DNA of 64,000 nucleotides, from the NCBI GenBank assembly GCA_963681505.1, contig OY811979.1:1225430-1289429 (forward strand), written 5' to 3'. The notes beneath the pieces are model-generated. The model had not been told where the DNA came from. It did no database searches and worked only from the letters and a program-made list of their open reading frames with translations. Made by a program: the position numbers and the translations under genes. Below are positions 37,362 through 50,600 of this stretch, in pieces. Source of the DNA: Eunapius fragilis (Eukaryota; Porifera; Demospongiae; Spongillida; Spongillidae). Every line of letters begins with the position of its first letter. The first letter of the stretch is position 1.

Positions 37362-40300
37362 TTTCGTTTGGACCAATTGCTCCCAATTGCACCCGCATTC
37401 GTTTGGAACAATTGCTCCCAATTGCTCCTGCGGGAGCGATTCGGAGCAATTCGTTTCGACCAACTGCTCCCAATTGCTCCCGTGGGAGCGATTCGGAGCA
37501 ATTCGTCTGGACCAATTGCTCCCTATTGCTCCAGCGGGAGCGATTCGGAGCAATTCGTTTGGACCAATTGCTCCCAATTGTTCCCGCGGGATCGATTGGG
37601 AGCAATTCGTTTGGACCAATTGCTCCCAATTGCTCCCGCGGGAGCGATTGGGAGCAATTCGTTTGGAACATATGCTCCCAATTGCTCCCACGGGAGCGAT
37701 TGGGAGCAATTCGTTTGGACCAATTGCTCCCAATTGCTCCCGCGGGAGCGATTCGGAGCAATTCGTTTGGACCAATTGCTCCCAATTGCTCCCGCATTCG
37801 TTTGGACCAATTGCTCCCAATTGCTCCCGCGGGAGCAATTCGGAGCAATTCGTTTCGACCAATTGCTCCCAATTGCTCCCGCGGGAGCGATTGGGAGCAA
37901 TTCGTTTGGACCAATTGCTCAAAATTGCTCCCGCGGGAGCGATTGGGAGCAATTCGTTTGGACCAATTCGTCCCAATTGCTCCCGCTGGAGCGATTGGGA
38001 GCAATTCGTTTGGACCAATTGCTCCCAATTGCTCCCGCTGGAGCGATTGTGAGCAATTCGTTTGGACCAATTGCTCCCAATCGCTCCCGCGGGAGCGATT
38101 GGGAGCAATTCGTTTGGACCAATTGCTCGCAATTGCTCCCTCGGGAGCGATTGGGAGCAATTCGTTTGGACCAATTGCTCCCATTTGCTCCCGCGGGATC
38201 GATTGGGAGCATTTCGTTTGAACCAATTGCTCCCAATTGCTCCCGCGGGAGCGATTGGGAGCAATTCGTTTGGACCAATTGCTCCCAAGTGCTCCCGCGG
38301 CAGCGATTGGGAGCAATTCGTTTGGACCAGTTGCTCCCAATTGCTCCCGCGCGAGCGATTGGGAGCAATTCGTTTGGACCAATTGCTCCCAATTGCTCCC
38401 GCGGGTGCAATTCGGAGCAATTCGTTTGGACCAATTGCTCCCAATTGCTCCCGCATTCGTTTGTACCAATTGCTCCCAATTGCTCCCGCGGGAGCGATTG
38501 GGAGCAATTCGTTTGGACCAATTGCTCCCAATTGCTCCTGCGGGAGCAATTCTGAGCAATTCGGTGGACCAATTGCTCCCAATTGCTCCCGCATTCGTTT
38601 GGACCAATTGCTCCCAATTGCTCCCGCATTGGTTTGGACCAATTGCTCCCAATTGCTCCCGCGGGAGCGATTCGGAGCAATTTGTTTGGACCAATTGCTC
38701 CCAAATGCTCCCGCGGGAGCAATTCGGAGCAATTCGTTTCGACCAATTGCTCCCAATTGCTCCCGTGGGAGCGATTCGGAGCAATTCGTCTGGACCAATT
38801 GCTCCCTATTGCTCCAGCGGGAGCGATTCGGAGCAATTCGTTTGGACCAATTGCTCCCAGTTGTTCCCGCGGGAGCGATTGGGAGCCATTCGTTTGGACC
38901 AATTGCTCCCAATTGCTCCCACGGGAGCGATTGGGAGCAATTCGTTAGGACCAATTGCTTCCATTTGCTCCCGCGGGAGCGATTGGGAGCAATTCGTTTG
39001 GACCAATTGCTCCCAATTGCACCCGCATTCGTTTGGAACAATTGCTCCCAATTGCTCCTGCGGGAGCGATTCGGAGCAATTCGTTTCGACCAACTGCTCC
39101 CAATTGCTCCCGTGGGAGCGATTCGGAGCAATTCGTCTGGACCAATTGCTCCCTATTGCTCCAGCGGGAGCGATTCGGAGCAATTCGTTTGGACCAATTG
39201 CTCCCAATTGTTCCCGCGGGATCGATTGGGAGCAATTCGTTTGGACCAATTGCTCCCAATTGCTCCCGCGGGAGCGATTGGGAGCAATTCGTTTGGAACA
39301 TATGCTCCCAATTGCTCCCACGGGAGCGATTGGGAGCAATTCGTTTGGACCAATTGCTCCCAATTGCTCCCGCGGGAGCGATTCGGAGCAATTCGTTTGG
39401 ACCAATTGCTCCCAATTGCTCCCGCATTCGTTTGGACCAATTGCTCCCAATTGCTCCCGCGGGAGCAATTCGGAGCAATTCGTTTCGACCAATTGCTCCC
39501 AATTGCTCCCGCGGGAGCGATTGGGAGCAATTCGTTTGGACCAATTGCTCAAAATTGCTCCCGCGGGAGCGATTGGGAGCAATTCGTTTGGACCAATTCG
39601 TCCCAATTGCTCCCGCTGGAGCGATTGGGAGCAATTCGTTTGGACCAATTGCTCCCAATTGCTCCCGCTGGAGCGATTGGGAGCAATTCGTTTGGACCAA
39701 TTGCTCCCAATCGCTCCCGCGGGAGCGATTGGGAGCAATTCGTTTGGACCAATTGCTCGCAATTGCTCCCTCGGGAGCGATTGGGAGCAATTCGTTTGGA
39801 CCAATTGCTCCCATTTGCTCCCGCGGGATCGATTGGGAGCATTTCGTTTGAACCAATTGCTCCCAATTGCTCCCGCGGGAGCGATTGGGAGCAATTCGTT
39901 TGGACCAATTGCTCCCAAGTGCTCCCGCGGCAGCGATTGGGAGCAATTCGTTTGGACCAGTTGCTCCCAATTGCTCCCGCGCGAGCGATTGGGAGCAATT
40001 CGTTTGGACCAATTGCTCCCAATTGCTCCCGCGGGTGCAATTCGGAGCAATTCGTTTGGACCAATTGCTCCCAATTGCTCCCGCATTCGTTTGTACCAAT
40101 TGCTCCCAATTGCTCCCGCGGGAGCGATTGGGAGCAATTCGTTTGGACCAATTGCTCCCAATTGCTCCTGCGGGAGCAATTCTGAGCAATTCGGTGGACC
40201 AATTGCTCCCAATTGCTCCCGCATTCGTTTGGACCAATTGCTCCCAATTGCTCCCGCATTGGTTTGGACCAATTGCTCCCAATTGCTCCCGCGGGAGCGA

Positions 40301-40650
40301 TTCGGAGCAATTTGTTTGGACCAATTGCTCCCAAATGCTCCCGCGGGAGCAATTCGGAGCAATTCGTTTCGACCAATTGCTCCCAATTGCTCCCGTGGGA
40401 GCGATTCGGAGCAATTCGTCTGGACCAATTGCTCCCTATTGCTCCAGCGGGAGCGATTCGGAGCAATTCGTTTGGACCAATTGCTCCCAGTTGTTCCCGC
40501 GGGAGCGATTGGGAGCCATTCGTTTGGACCAATTGCTCCCAATTGCTCCCGCGGGAGCGATTGGGAGCAATTCGTTAGGACCAATTGCTTCCATTTGCTC
40601 CCGCGGGAGCGATTGGGAGCAATTCGTTTGGACCAATTGCTCCCAATTGC
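37362..40650. repeat. Satellite B higher-order repeat, 1,630-bp period
   Basis: Two adjacent copies: 37,362 to about 39,020 matches 38,992 to about 40,650. Shared markers include TTGCACCCGCATTCG near 37,387 and 39,017, GGAACATATGCTCCC near 37,666 and 39,296, GGACCAATTCGTCCC near 37,960 and 39,590, CCCAATCGCTCCC near 38,077 and 39,707, and CCGCATTGGTTTGG near 38,625 and 40,255. A third, rearranged copy follows to about 42,050: its first part sits at an offset of about 1,647 bp and its later part at 1,387 bp, a shift of 260 bp or five units, as if a five-unit block had been deleted. Confidence 0.88.
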
Positions 40651-41757
40651 TCCCGCTGGAGCGAATTTGAGCAATTCGTTTGGACCAGTTGCTCCCAATT
40701 GCTCCCGCGGGAGCAATTCGGAGCAATTCGTTTCGACCAATTGCTCCCAATTGCTCCCTTGGGAGCGATTCGGAGCAATTCGTCTGGACCAATTGCTCCC
40801 TATTGCTCCAAGGGGAGCGATTCGGAGCAATTCGTTTGGACCAATTGCTCCCAATTGTTCCCGCGGGAGCGATTGGGAGCAATTCGTTTGGACCAATTGC
40901 TCCCAATTGCTCCCGCGGGAGCGATTGGGAGCAATTCGTTTGGAACATATGCTCCCAATTGCTCCCACGGGAGCGATTGGGAGCAATTCGTTTGGACCAA
41001 TTGCTCCCAATTGCTCCCGCGGGAGCGATTCGGAGCAATTCGTTTGGACCAATTGCTCCCAATTGCTCCCGCATTCGTTTGGACCAATTGCTCCCAATTG
41101 CTCCCGCGGGAGCAATTCGGAGCAATTCGTTTCGACCAATTGCTCCCAATTGCTCCCGCGAGAGCGATTGGGAGCAATTCGTTTGGACCAATTGCTCAAA
41201 ATTGCTCCCGCGGGAGCGATTGGGAGCAATTCGTTTGGACCAATTCGTCCCAATTGCTCCCGCTGGAGCGATTGGGAGCAATTCGTTTGGACCAATTGCT
41301 CCCAATTGCTCCCGCTGGAGCGATTGGGAGCAATTCGTTTGGACCAATTGGTCCCAATCGCTCCCGCGGGAGCGATTGGGAGCAATTCGTTTGGACCAAT
41401 TGCTCGCAATTGCTCCCTCGGGAGCGATTGGGAGCAATTCGTTTGGACCAATTGCTCCTAATTGCTCCCGCATTCGTTTGTACCAATTGCTCCCAATTGC
41501 TCCCGCGGGAGCCATTGGGAGCAATTCGTTTGGACCAATTGCTCCCAATTGCTCCCGCGGGAGCAATTCTGAGCAATTCGGTGGACCAATTGCTCCCAAT
41601 TGCTCCCGCATTCGTTTGGACCAATTGCTCCCAATTGCTCCCGCATTGGTTTGGACCAATTGCTCCCAATTGCTCCCGCGGGAGCGATTCGGAGCAATTT
41701 GTTTGGACCAATTGCTCCCAAATGCTCCCGCGGGAGCAATTCGGAGCAATTCGTTTC

Positions 41758-44700
41758 GACCAATTGCTCCCATTTGCTCCCGTGGGAGCGATTCGGATCA
41801 ATTCGTCTGGACCAATTGCTCCCTATTGCTCCAGCGGGAGCGATTCGGAGCAATTCGTTTGGACCAATTGCTCCCAGTTGTTCCCGCGGGAGCGATTGGG
41901 AGCCATTCGTTTGGACCAATTGCTCCCAATTGCTCCCGCGGGAGCGATTGGGAGCAATTCGTTAGGACCATTTGCTCCCAATTGCTCCTGCGGGAGCGAT
42001 TGGGAGCAATTCGTTTGGACCAATTGCTCCCAATTGCTCCCGCTGGAGCGAATTTGAGCAATTCGTTTGGACCAGTTGCTCCCAATTGCTCCCGCGGGAG
42101 CAATTCGGAGCAATTCGTTTCGACCAATTGCTCCCAATTGCTCCCTTGGGAGCGATTCGGAGCAATTCGTCTGGACCAATTGCTCCCTATTGCTCCAGGG
42201 GGAGCGATTCGGAGCAATTCGTTTGGACCAATTGCTCCCAATTGTTCTCGCGGAAGCGATTGGGAGCAATTCATTAGGACCAATTGCTCCCAATTGCCCC
42301 CGCGGGAGCGATTGGGAGCAATTCGTTTGGACCAATTGCTCAAAATTGCTCCCGCGGGAGCGATTGGGAGCAATTCGTTTGGACCAATTGCTCCCAATTG
42401 CTCCCGGGGGAGCGATTGGGAGCAATTCGTTTGGACCAATTGCTCCCAAATGCTCCCGCGGTAGCGTTTGGGAGAAATTCGTTTGGACCAAATGCTCCCA
42501 ATTGCTCCCGCGGGAGCGATTGGGAGCTATTCGTTTGGACCAATTGCTCCCAATTGCTCCCGCGGGAGCGATTGGGAGCAATTCGTTTGGACCAATTGCT
42601 CAAAATTGCTCCCGCGGGAGCGATTGGGAGCAATTCGTTTGGACCAATTGCTCCCGGGGGAGCGATTGGGAGCAATTCGTTTGGACCAATTGCTCCCAAT
42701 TGCTCCCGCGGGAGCGATTGGGAGCAATTCGTTTGGACCAAATGCTCCCAATTGCTCCCGCGGCAGCAAATGGGAGCAATTCGTTTGGACCAATTGCTCC
42801 CAATTGCTCCCGCGGGAGCGATTGGGAGCAATTCGTTTGGACCAATTGCTCCCAATTGCTCCCGTGGGAGCAATTTGGAGCAATTCGTTTGGACCAATTG
42901 CTCCCAATTGCTCCCGCATTCGTTTGGACCAATTGCTCCCAATTGCTCCCGCATTCGTTTGGACCAATTGCTCCCAATTGCTCCCGCGGGAGCGATTGGG
43001 AGCATTTCGTTTGGACCAATTGCTCCCGGGGGAGCGATTGGGAGCAATTCGTTTGGACCTATTGCTCCCAATTGCTCCCGCGGGAGCGATTGGGAGCAAT
43101 TCGTTTGGACCAAATGCTCCCAATTGCTCCCGCGGCAGCGATTGGGAGCAATTCGTTTGGACCAATTGCTCCCAATTGCTCCCGCGGGAGCAATTCGGAG
43201 CAATTCGTTTGGACCAATTGCTCCCAATTGCTCCCGCTGGGGCGATTGGGAGCAATTCGTTTGGACCAATTGCTCCCAAATGCTCCCGCGGGAGCAATTC
43301 GGAGCAATTCGTTTGGACCAATTGCTCCCAATTGCTCCCGCATTCGTTTGGACCAATTGCTCCCAATAGCTCCCGCGGGAGCGATTGGGAGCAATTTGTT
43401 TGGACCAATTGCTCCCAATTGCTCCCGCGGGAACGATTGGGAGCAATTCGTTTGGACCAATTGCTCCCAATTGCTCCCGCTGGAGCGATTGGGAGCAATT
43501 TGTTTGGACCAATTGCTCCCAATTGCTCCCGCGGGAGCGATTGGGAGCAATTCGTTTGGACCAATTGCTCCCAATTGCTCCCACGGGAGCAATTCGGAGC
43601 AATTCGTTTATGACCAATTGCTCCCAATTGCTCCCGCGGTAGCGATTGGGAGCAATTCGTATGGACCAATTGCTCCCAATTGCTCCCGCGGGAGCGATTC
43701 GGAGCAATTCGTTTGGACCAATTGCTCCCAATTGCTCCCGCATTAGTTTGGACCAATTGCTCCCAATTGCTCCCGCAGGAGCGATTCGGAGGAATTCGTT
43801 TGGACCAAATGCTCCCAATTGCTCCCGCGGGAGCGATTGGGAGCAATTCGTTTGGACCAATTGCTCCCAATTGCTCCCGCGGGAGCGATTGGGAGCAATT
43901 CGTCTGGACCAATTGCTCAAAATTGCTCCCGCGGAAGCGATTTTGAGCAATTCGTTTGGACCAGTTGCTCCCAATTGCTCCCGCGGGAGCAATTCGGAGC
44001 AATTCGTTTCGACTAATTGCTCCCAATTGCTCCCGTGGGAGCGATTCGGAGCAATTTGTCTGGACCAATTGCTCCCTAAGGCTCCAGGGGGAGCGATTGG
44101 GAGCAATTCGTTTGGACCAATTGCTCCCAATTGCTCCCGCGGGAGCGATTGGGAGCAATTCGTTTGGACCAATTGCTCCCAATTGCTCCAGCGGGAGCGA
44201 TTGGGAGCAATTCGTTTGGACCAATTGCTCCCAATTGCTCCCGCGGGAGCGATTGGGAGCAATTCGTTTGGACCAGTTGCTCCCAATTGCTCCCGCGCGA
44301 GCGATTGGGAGCAATTCGTTTGGACCAATTGCTCCCAATTGCTCCCGCGGGAGCAATTCGGAGCAATTCGTTTGGACCAATTGCTCCCAATTGCTCCCGC
44401 TGGGGCGATTGGGAGCAATTCGTTTGGACCAATTGCTCCCAAATGCTCCCGCGGGAGCGATTCGGAGCAATTCGTTTGGACCAATTGCTCCCAATTGCTC
44501 CCGCATTCGTTTGGACCAATTGCTCCCAATTGCTCCGGCGGGAGCGATTCGGAGGAATTCGTTTGGACCAATTGCTCCCAATTGCTCCCGCGGGAGCGAT
44601 TGGGAGCAATTCGTTTGGACCAATTGCTCCCAATTGCTCCCGCGGGAGCGATTGGGAGCAATTCGTTTGGACCAATTGCTCCCGCGGGAGCAATTGGGAG

Positions 44701-47392
44701 CAATTCGTCTGGACCAATTGCTCCCATTTGCTCCCGCGGGAGCGATTGGGAGCAATTCGTTTGGACCAATTGCTCCCAATTGCTCCCACGGGAGCGATTG
44801 GGAGCAATTCGTTTGGACCAATTGCTCCCAATTGCTCCCGCGGGAGCAATTCGTTTTGACCAATTGCTCCCAATTGCTCCCGCATTCGTTTGGACCAATT
44901 GCTCCCAATTGCTCCCGCGTGAGCGATTCGGAGCAATTCGTTAGGACCAATTGCTCCCAATTGCTCCCGCGGGAGCGATTGGGAGCATTTCGTTTGGACC
45001 AATTGCTCCCAATTGCTCCCACGGGAGCGATTGGGAGCAATTCGTTTGGACCAATTGCTCCCAATTGCTCCCGCGGGAGCGATTGGGAGCAATTCGTTTG
45101 GACCAATTGCTCAAAATTGCTCCCGCGGGAGAGATTGGGAGCATTTCGATTGGACCAATTGCTCCCGGGGGAGCGATTGGGAGCAATTCGTTAGGACCAA
45201 TTGCTCCCAATTGCTCCCGCCGGAGCGATTGGGAGCAATTCGTTTGGACCAATTGCTCCCAATTGCTCCCGCTGGAGCGATTTTGAGCAATTCGTTTGGA
45301 CCAGTTGCTCCCAATTGCTCCCGCGGGAGCAATTCGGAGCAATTCGTTTCGACTAATTGCTCCCAATTGCTCCCGTGGGAGCGATTCGGAGCAATTCGTC
45401 TGGACCAATTGCTCCCTATTGCTCCAGGGGGAGCGATTCGGAGCAATTCGTTTGGACCAATTGCTCCCAATTGTTCCCGCGGGAGCGATTGGGAGCAATT
45501 CGTTTGGACCAATTGCTCCCAATTGCTCCTGCGGAAGCGAATGGGAGCAATTCGTTTGGACCAATTGCTCCCAATTGCTCCCGCGGGAGCGATTGGGAGC
45601 AATTCGTTTGGACCACTTGCTCCCAATTGCTCCCGCGGGAGCGATTGGGAGCAATTCGTTTGGACCAATTGCTCCCAATTGCTCCCGTGGGAGCAATTCG
45701 GAGCAATTCGTTTGGACCAATTGCTCCCAATTGCTCCCGCATTCGTTTGGACCAATTGCTCCCAATTGCTCCCGCGGGAGCGAATGGGAGCATTTCGTTT
45801 GGACCAATTGCCCCCGGGGGAGCGATTGGGAGCAATTCGTTTGGACCTATTGCTCCCAATTGCTCCCGCGGGAGCGATTGGGAGCAATTCGTTTGGACCA
45901 AATGCTCCCAATTGCTCCCGCGGCAGCGATTGGGAGCAATTCGTTTGGACCAATTGCTCCCAATTGCTCCCGCGGGAGCAATTCGGAGCAATTCGTTTGG
46001 ACCAATTGCTCCCAATTGCTCCCGCTGGGGCGATTGGGAGCAATTCGTTTGGACCAATTGCTCCCAATTGCTCCCGCGGGAGCAATTCGGAGGAATTCGT
46101 TTGGACCAATTGCTCCCAACAGCTCCCGCGGGAGCGATTGGGAGCAATTCGTTTGGACCAATTGCTCCCAATTGCTCCCGCGGGAACGATTGGGAGCAAT
46201 TCGTTTGGACCAATTGCTCCCAATTGCTCCCGCTGGAGCGATTGGGAGCAATTTGTTTGGACCAATTGCTCCCAATTGCTCCCGCGGGAGCGATTGGGAG
46301 CAATTCGTTTGGACCAATTGCTCCCAATTGCTCCCACGGGACAATTCGGAGCAATTCGTTTATGACCAATTGCTCCCAATTGCTCCCGCGGTAGCGATTG
46401 GGAGCAATTCGTATGGACCAATTGCTCCCAATTGCTCCCGCGGGAGCGATTCGGAGCAATTCGTTTGGACCAATTGCTCCCAATTGCTCCCGCATTCGTT
46501 TGGACCAATTGCTCCCAATTGCTCCCGCGGGAGCGATTCGGAGGAATTCGTTTGGACCAAATGCTCCCAATTGCTCCCGCGGGAGCGATTGGGAGCAATT
46601 CGTCTGGACCAATTGCTCCCAATTGCTCCCGCGGGAGCGATTGGGAGCAATTCGTCTGGACCAATTGCTCAAAATTGCTCCCGCGGAAGCGATTTTGAGC
46701 AATTCGTTTGGACCAGTTGCTCCCAATTGCTCCCGCGGGAGCAATTCGGAGCAATTCGTTTCGACCAATTGCTCCCAATTGCTCCCGTGGGAGCGATTCG
46801 GAGCAATTCGTCTGGACCAATTGCTCCCTATTGCTCCAGCGGGAGCGATTCGGAGCAATTCGTTTGGACCAATTGCTCCCAGTTGTTCCCGCGGGAGCGA
46901 TTGGGAGCCATTCGTTTGGATCAATTGCTCCCAATTGCTCCCGCGGGAGCGATTGGGAGCAATTCGTTAGGACCAATTGCTCCCAATTGCTCCCGCGGGA
47001 GCGATTGGGAGCAATTCGTTTGGACCAATTGCTCCCAATTGCTCCCGCTGGAGCGATTTTGAGCAATTCGTTTTGACCAGTTGCTCCCAATTGCTCCCGC
47101 GGGAGCAATTCGGAACAATTCGTTTCGACCAATTGCTCCCAATTGCTCCCGTGGGAGCGATTCGGAGCAATTCGTCTGGACCAATTGCTCCCTATTGCTC
47201 CAGGGGGAGCGATTCGGAGCAATTCGTTTGGACCAATTGCTCCCAATTGTTCCCGCGGGAGCGATTGGGAGCAATTCGTTTGGACCAATTGCTCCCAATT
47301 GCTCCCGCGGAAGCGAATGGGAGCAATTCGTTAGGACCAATTGCTCCCAATTGCCCCCGCGGGAGCGATTGGGAGCAATTCGTTTGGACCAA
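41758..47392. repeat. Large satellite B duplication, copy 1 (5,635 bp)
   Basis: This block recurs at 47,699-53,333 with a constant offset of 5,941 bp. The left limit is set by TCGTTTCGAC (41,751-41,760) versus TCGTTTGGAC (47,692-47,701); the right limit by ACCAAATGCTCC (from 47,390) versus ACCAATTGCTCA (from 53,331). Sampled positions across the whole block are identical, including rare markers such as GCGGTAGCGTTTGGGAG at 42,459 and 48,400, CTCCCTAAGGCTCC at 44,073 and 50,014, and GGGACAATTCGG at 46,338 and 52,279. Near-identity over 5.6 kb implies a very recent event, or an assembly duplication. Confidence 0.92.
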
Positions 47393-47698
47393 ATGCTCCC
47401 AATTGCTCCCGCGGCAGCAAATGGGAGCAATTCGTTTGGACCAATTGCTCCCAATTGCTCCCTTGGGAGCGATTCGGAGCAATTCGTCTGGACCAATTGC
47501 TCCCTATTGCTCCAGGGGGAGCGATTCGGAGCAATTCGTTTGGACCAATTGCTCCCAATTGTTCTCGCGGAAGCGATTGGGAGCAATTCATTAGGACCAA
47601 TTGCTCCCAATTGCCCCCGCGGGAGCGATTGGGAGCAATTCGTTTGGACCAATTGCTCAAAATTGCTCCCGCGGGAGCGATTGGGAGCAATTCGTTTG
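47393..47698. repeat. Unshared 306-bp satellite B linker between the two large copies
   Basis: The two 5.6-kb copies are not directly abutted. This 306-bp stretch lies between them and is made of B units that resemble other parts of the same block: 47,393-47,440 resembles 42,741-42,790 (GCGGCAGCAAATGGG), and about 47,451-47,690 resembles 42,130-42,380 (TCCCTTGGGAGCG, GTTCTCGCGGAAGCG, TTCATTAGGACC). It looks like a patchwork left at the exchange point. Confidence 0.82.
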
Positions 47699-50600
47699 GA
47701 CCAATTGCTCCCATTTGCTCCCGTGGGAGCGATTCGGATCAATTCGTCTGGACCAATTGCTCCCTATTGCTCCAGCGGGAGCGATTCGGAGCAATTCGTT
47801 TGGACCAATTGCTCCCAGTTGTTCCCGCGGGAGCGATTGGGAGCCATTCGTTTGGACCAATTGCTCCCAATTGCTCCCGCGGGAGCGATTGGGAGCAATT
47901 CGTTAGGACCATTTGCTCCCAATTGCTCCTGCGGGAGCGATTGGGAGCAATTCGTTTGGACCAATTGCTCCCAATTGCTCCCGCTGGAGCGAATTTGAGC
48001 AATTCGTTTGGACCAGTTGCTCCCAATTGCTCCCGCGGGAGCAATTCGGAGCAATTCGTTTCGACCAATTGCTCCCAATTGCTCCCTTGGGAGCGATTCG
48101 GAGCAATTCGTCTGGACCAATTGCTCCCTATTGCTCCAGGGGGAGCGATTCGGAGCAATTCGTTTGGACCAATTGCTCCCAATTGTTCTCGCGGAAGCGA
48201 TTGGGAGCAATTCATTAGGACCAATTGCTCCCAATTGCCCCCGCGGGAGCGATTGGGAGCAATTCGTTTGGACCAATTGCTCAAAATTGCTCCCGCGGGA
48301 GCGATTGGGAGCAATTCGTTTGGACCAATTGCTCCCAATTGCTCCCGGGGGAGCGATTGGGAGCAATTCGTTTGGACCAATTGCTCCCAAATGCTCCCGC
48401 GGTAGCGTTTGGGAGAAATTCGTTTGGACCAAATGCTCCCAATTGCTCCCGCGGGAGCGATTGGGAGCTATTCGTTTGGACCAATTGCTCCCAATTGCTC
48501 CCGCGGGAGCGATTGGGAGCAATTCGTTTGGACCAATTGCTCAAAATTGCTCCCGCGGGAGCGATTGGGAGCAATTCGTTTGGACCAATTGCTCCCGGGG
48601 GAGCGATTGGGAGCAATTCGTTTGGACCAATTGCTCCCAATTGCTCCCGCGGGAGCGATTGGGAGCAATTCGTTTGGACCAAATGCTCCCAATTGCTCCC
48701 GCGGCAGCAAATGGGAGCAATTCGTTTGGACCAATTGCTCCCAATTGCTCCCGCGGGAGCGATTGGGAGCAATTCGTTTGGACCAATTGCTCCCAATTGC
48801 TCCCGTGGGAGCAATTTGGAGCAATTCGTTTGGACCAATTGCTCCCAATTGCTCCCGCATTCGTTTGGACCAATTGCTCCCAATTGCTCCCGCATTCGTT
48901 TGGACCAATTGCTCCCAATTGCTCCCGCGGGAGCGATTGGGAGCATTTCGTTTGGACCAATTGCTCCCGGGGGAGCGATTGGGAGCAATTCGTTTGGACC
49001 TATTGCTCCCAATTGCTCCCGCGGGAGCGATTGGGAGCAATTCGTTTGGACCAAATGCTCCCAATTGCTCCCGCGGCAGCGATTGGGAGCAATTCGTTTG
49101 GACCAATTGCTCCCAATTGCTCCCGCGGGAGCAATTCGGAGCAATTCGTTTGGACCAATTGCTCCCAATTGCTCCCGCTGGGGCGATTGGGAGCAATTCG
49201 TTTGGACCAATTGCTCCCAAATGCTCCCGCGGGAGCAATTCGGAGCAATTCGTTTGGACCAATTGCTCCCAATTGCTCCCGCATTCGTTTGGACCAATTG
49301 CTCCCAATAGCTCCCGCGGGAGCGATTGGGAGCAATTTGTTTGGACCAATTGCTCCCAATTGCTCCCGCGGGAACGATTGGGAGCAATTCGTTTGGACCA
49401 ATTGCTCCCAATTGCTCCCGCTGGAGCGATTGGGAGCAATTTGTTTGGACCAATTGCTCCCAATTGCTCCCGCGGGAGCGATTGGGAGCAATTCGTTTGG
49501 ACCAATTGCTCCCAATTGCTCCCACGGGAGCAATTCGGAGCAATTCGTTTATGACCAATTGCTCCCAATTGCTCCCGCGGTAGCGATTGGGAGCAATTCG
49601 TATGGACCAATTGCTCCCAATTGCTCCCGCGGGAGCGATTCGGAGCAATTCGTTTGGACCAATTGCTCCCAATTGCTCCCGCATTAGTTTGGACCAATTG
49701 CTCCCAATTGCTCCCGCAGGAGCGATTCGGAGGAATTCGTTTGGACCAAATGCTCCCAATTGCTCCCGCGGGAGCGATTGGGAGCAATTCGTTTGGACCA
49801 ATTGCTCCCAATTGCTCCCGCGGGAGCGATTGGGAGCAATTCGTCTGGACCAATTGCTCAAAATTGCTCCCGCGGAAGCGATTTTGAGCAATTCGTTTGG
49901 ACCAGTTGCTCCCAATTGCTCCCGCGGGAGCAATTCGGAGCAATTCGTTTCGACTAATTGCTCCCAATTGCTCCCGTGGGAGCGATTCGGAGCAATTTGT
50001 CTGGACCAATTGCTCCCTAAGGCTCCAGGGGGAGCGATTGGGAGCAATTCGTTTGGACCAATTGCTCCCAATTGCTCCCGCGGGAGCGATTGGGAGCAAT
50101 TCGTTTGGACCAATTGCTCCCAATTGCTCCAGCGGGAGCGATTGGGAGCAATTCGTTTGGACCAATTGCTCCCAATTGCTCCCGCGGGAGCGATTGGGAG
50201 CAATTCGTTTGGACCAGTTGCTCCCAATTGCTCCCGCGCGAGCGATTGGGAGCAATTCGTTTGGACCAATTGCTCCCAATTGCTCCCGCGGGAGCAATTC
50301 GGAGCAATTCGTTTGGACCAATTGCTCCCAATTGCTCCCGCTGGGGCGATTGGGAGCAATTCGTTTGGACCAATTGCTCCCAAATGCTCCCGCGGGAGCG
50401 ATTCGGAGCAATTCGTTTGGACCAATTGCTCCCAATTGCTCCCGCATTCGTTTGGACCAATTGCTCCCAATTGCTCCGGCGGGAGCGATTCGGAGGAATT
50501 CGTTTGGACCAATTGCTCCCAATTGCTCCCGCGGGAGCGATTGGGAGCAATTCGTTTGGACCAATTGCTCCCAATTGCTCCCGCGGGAGCGATTGGGAGC

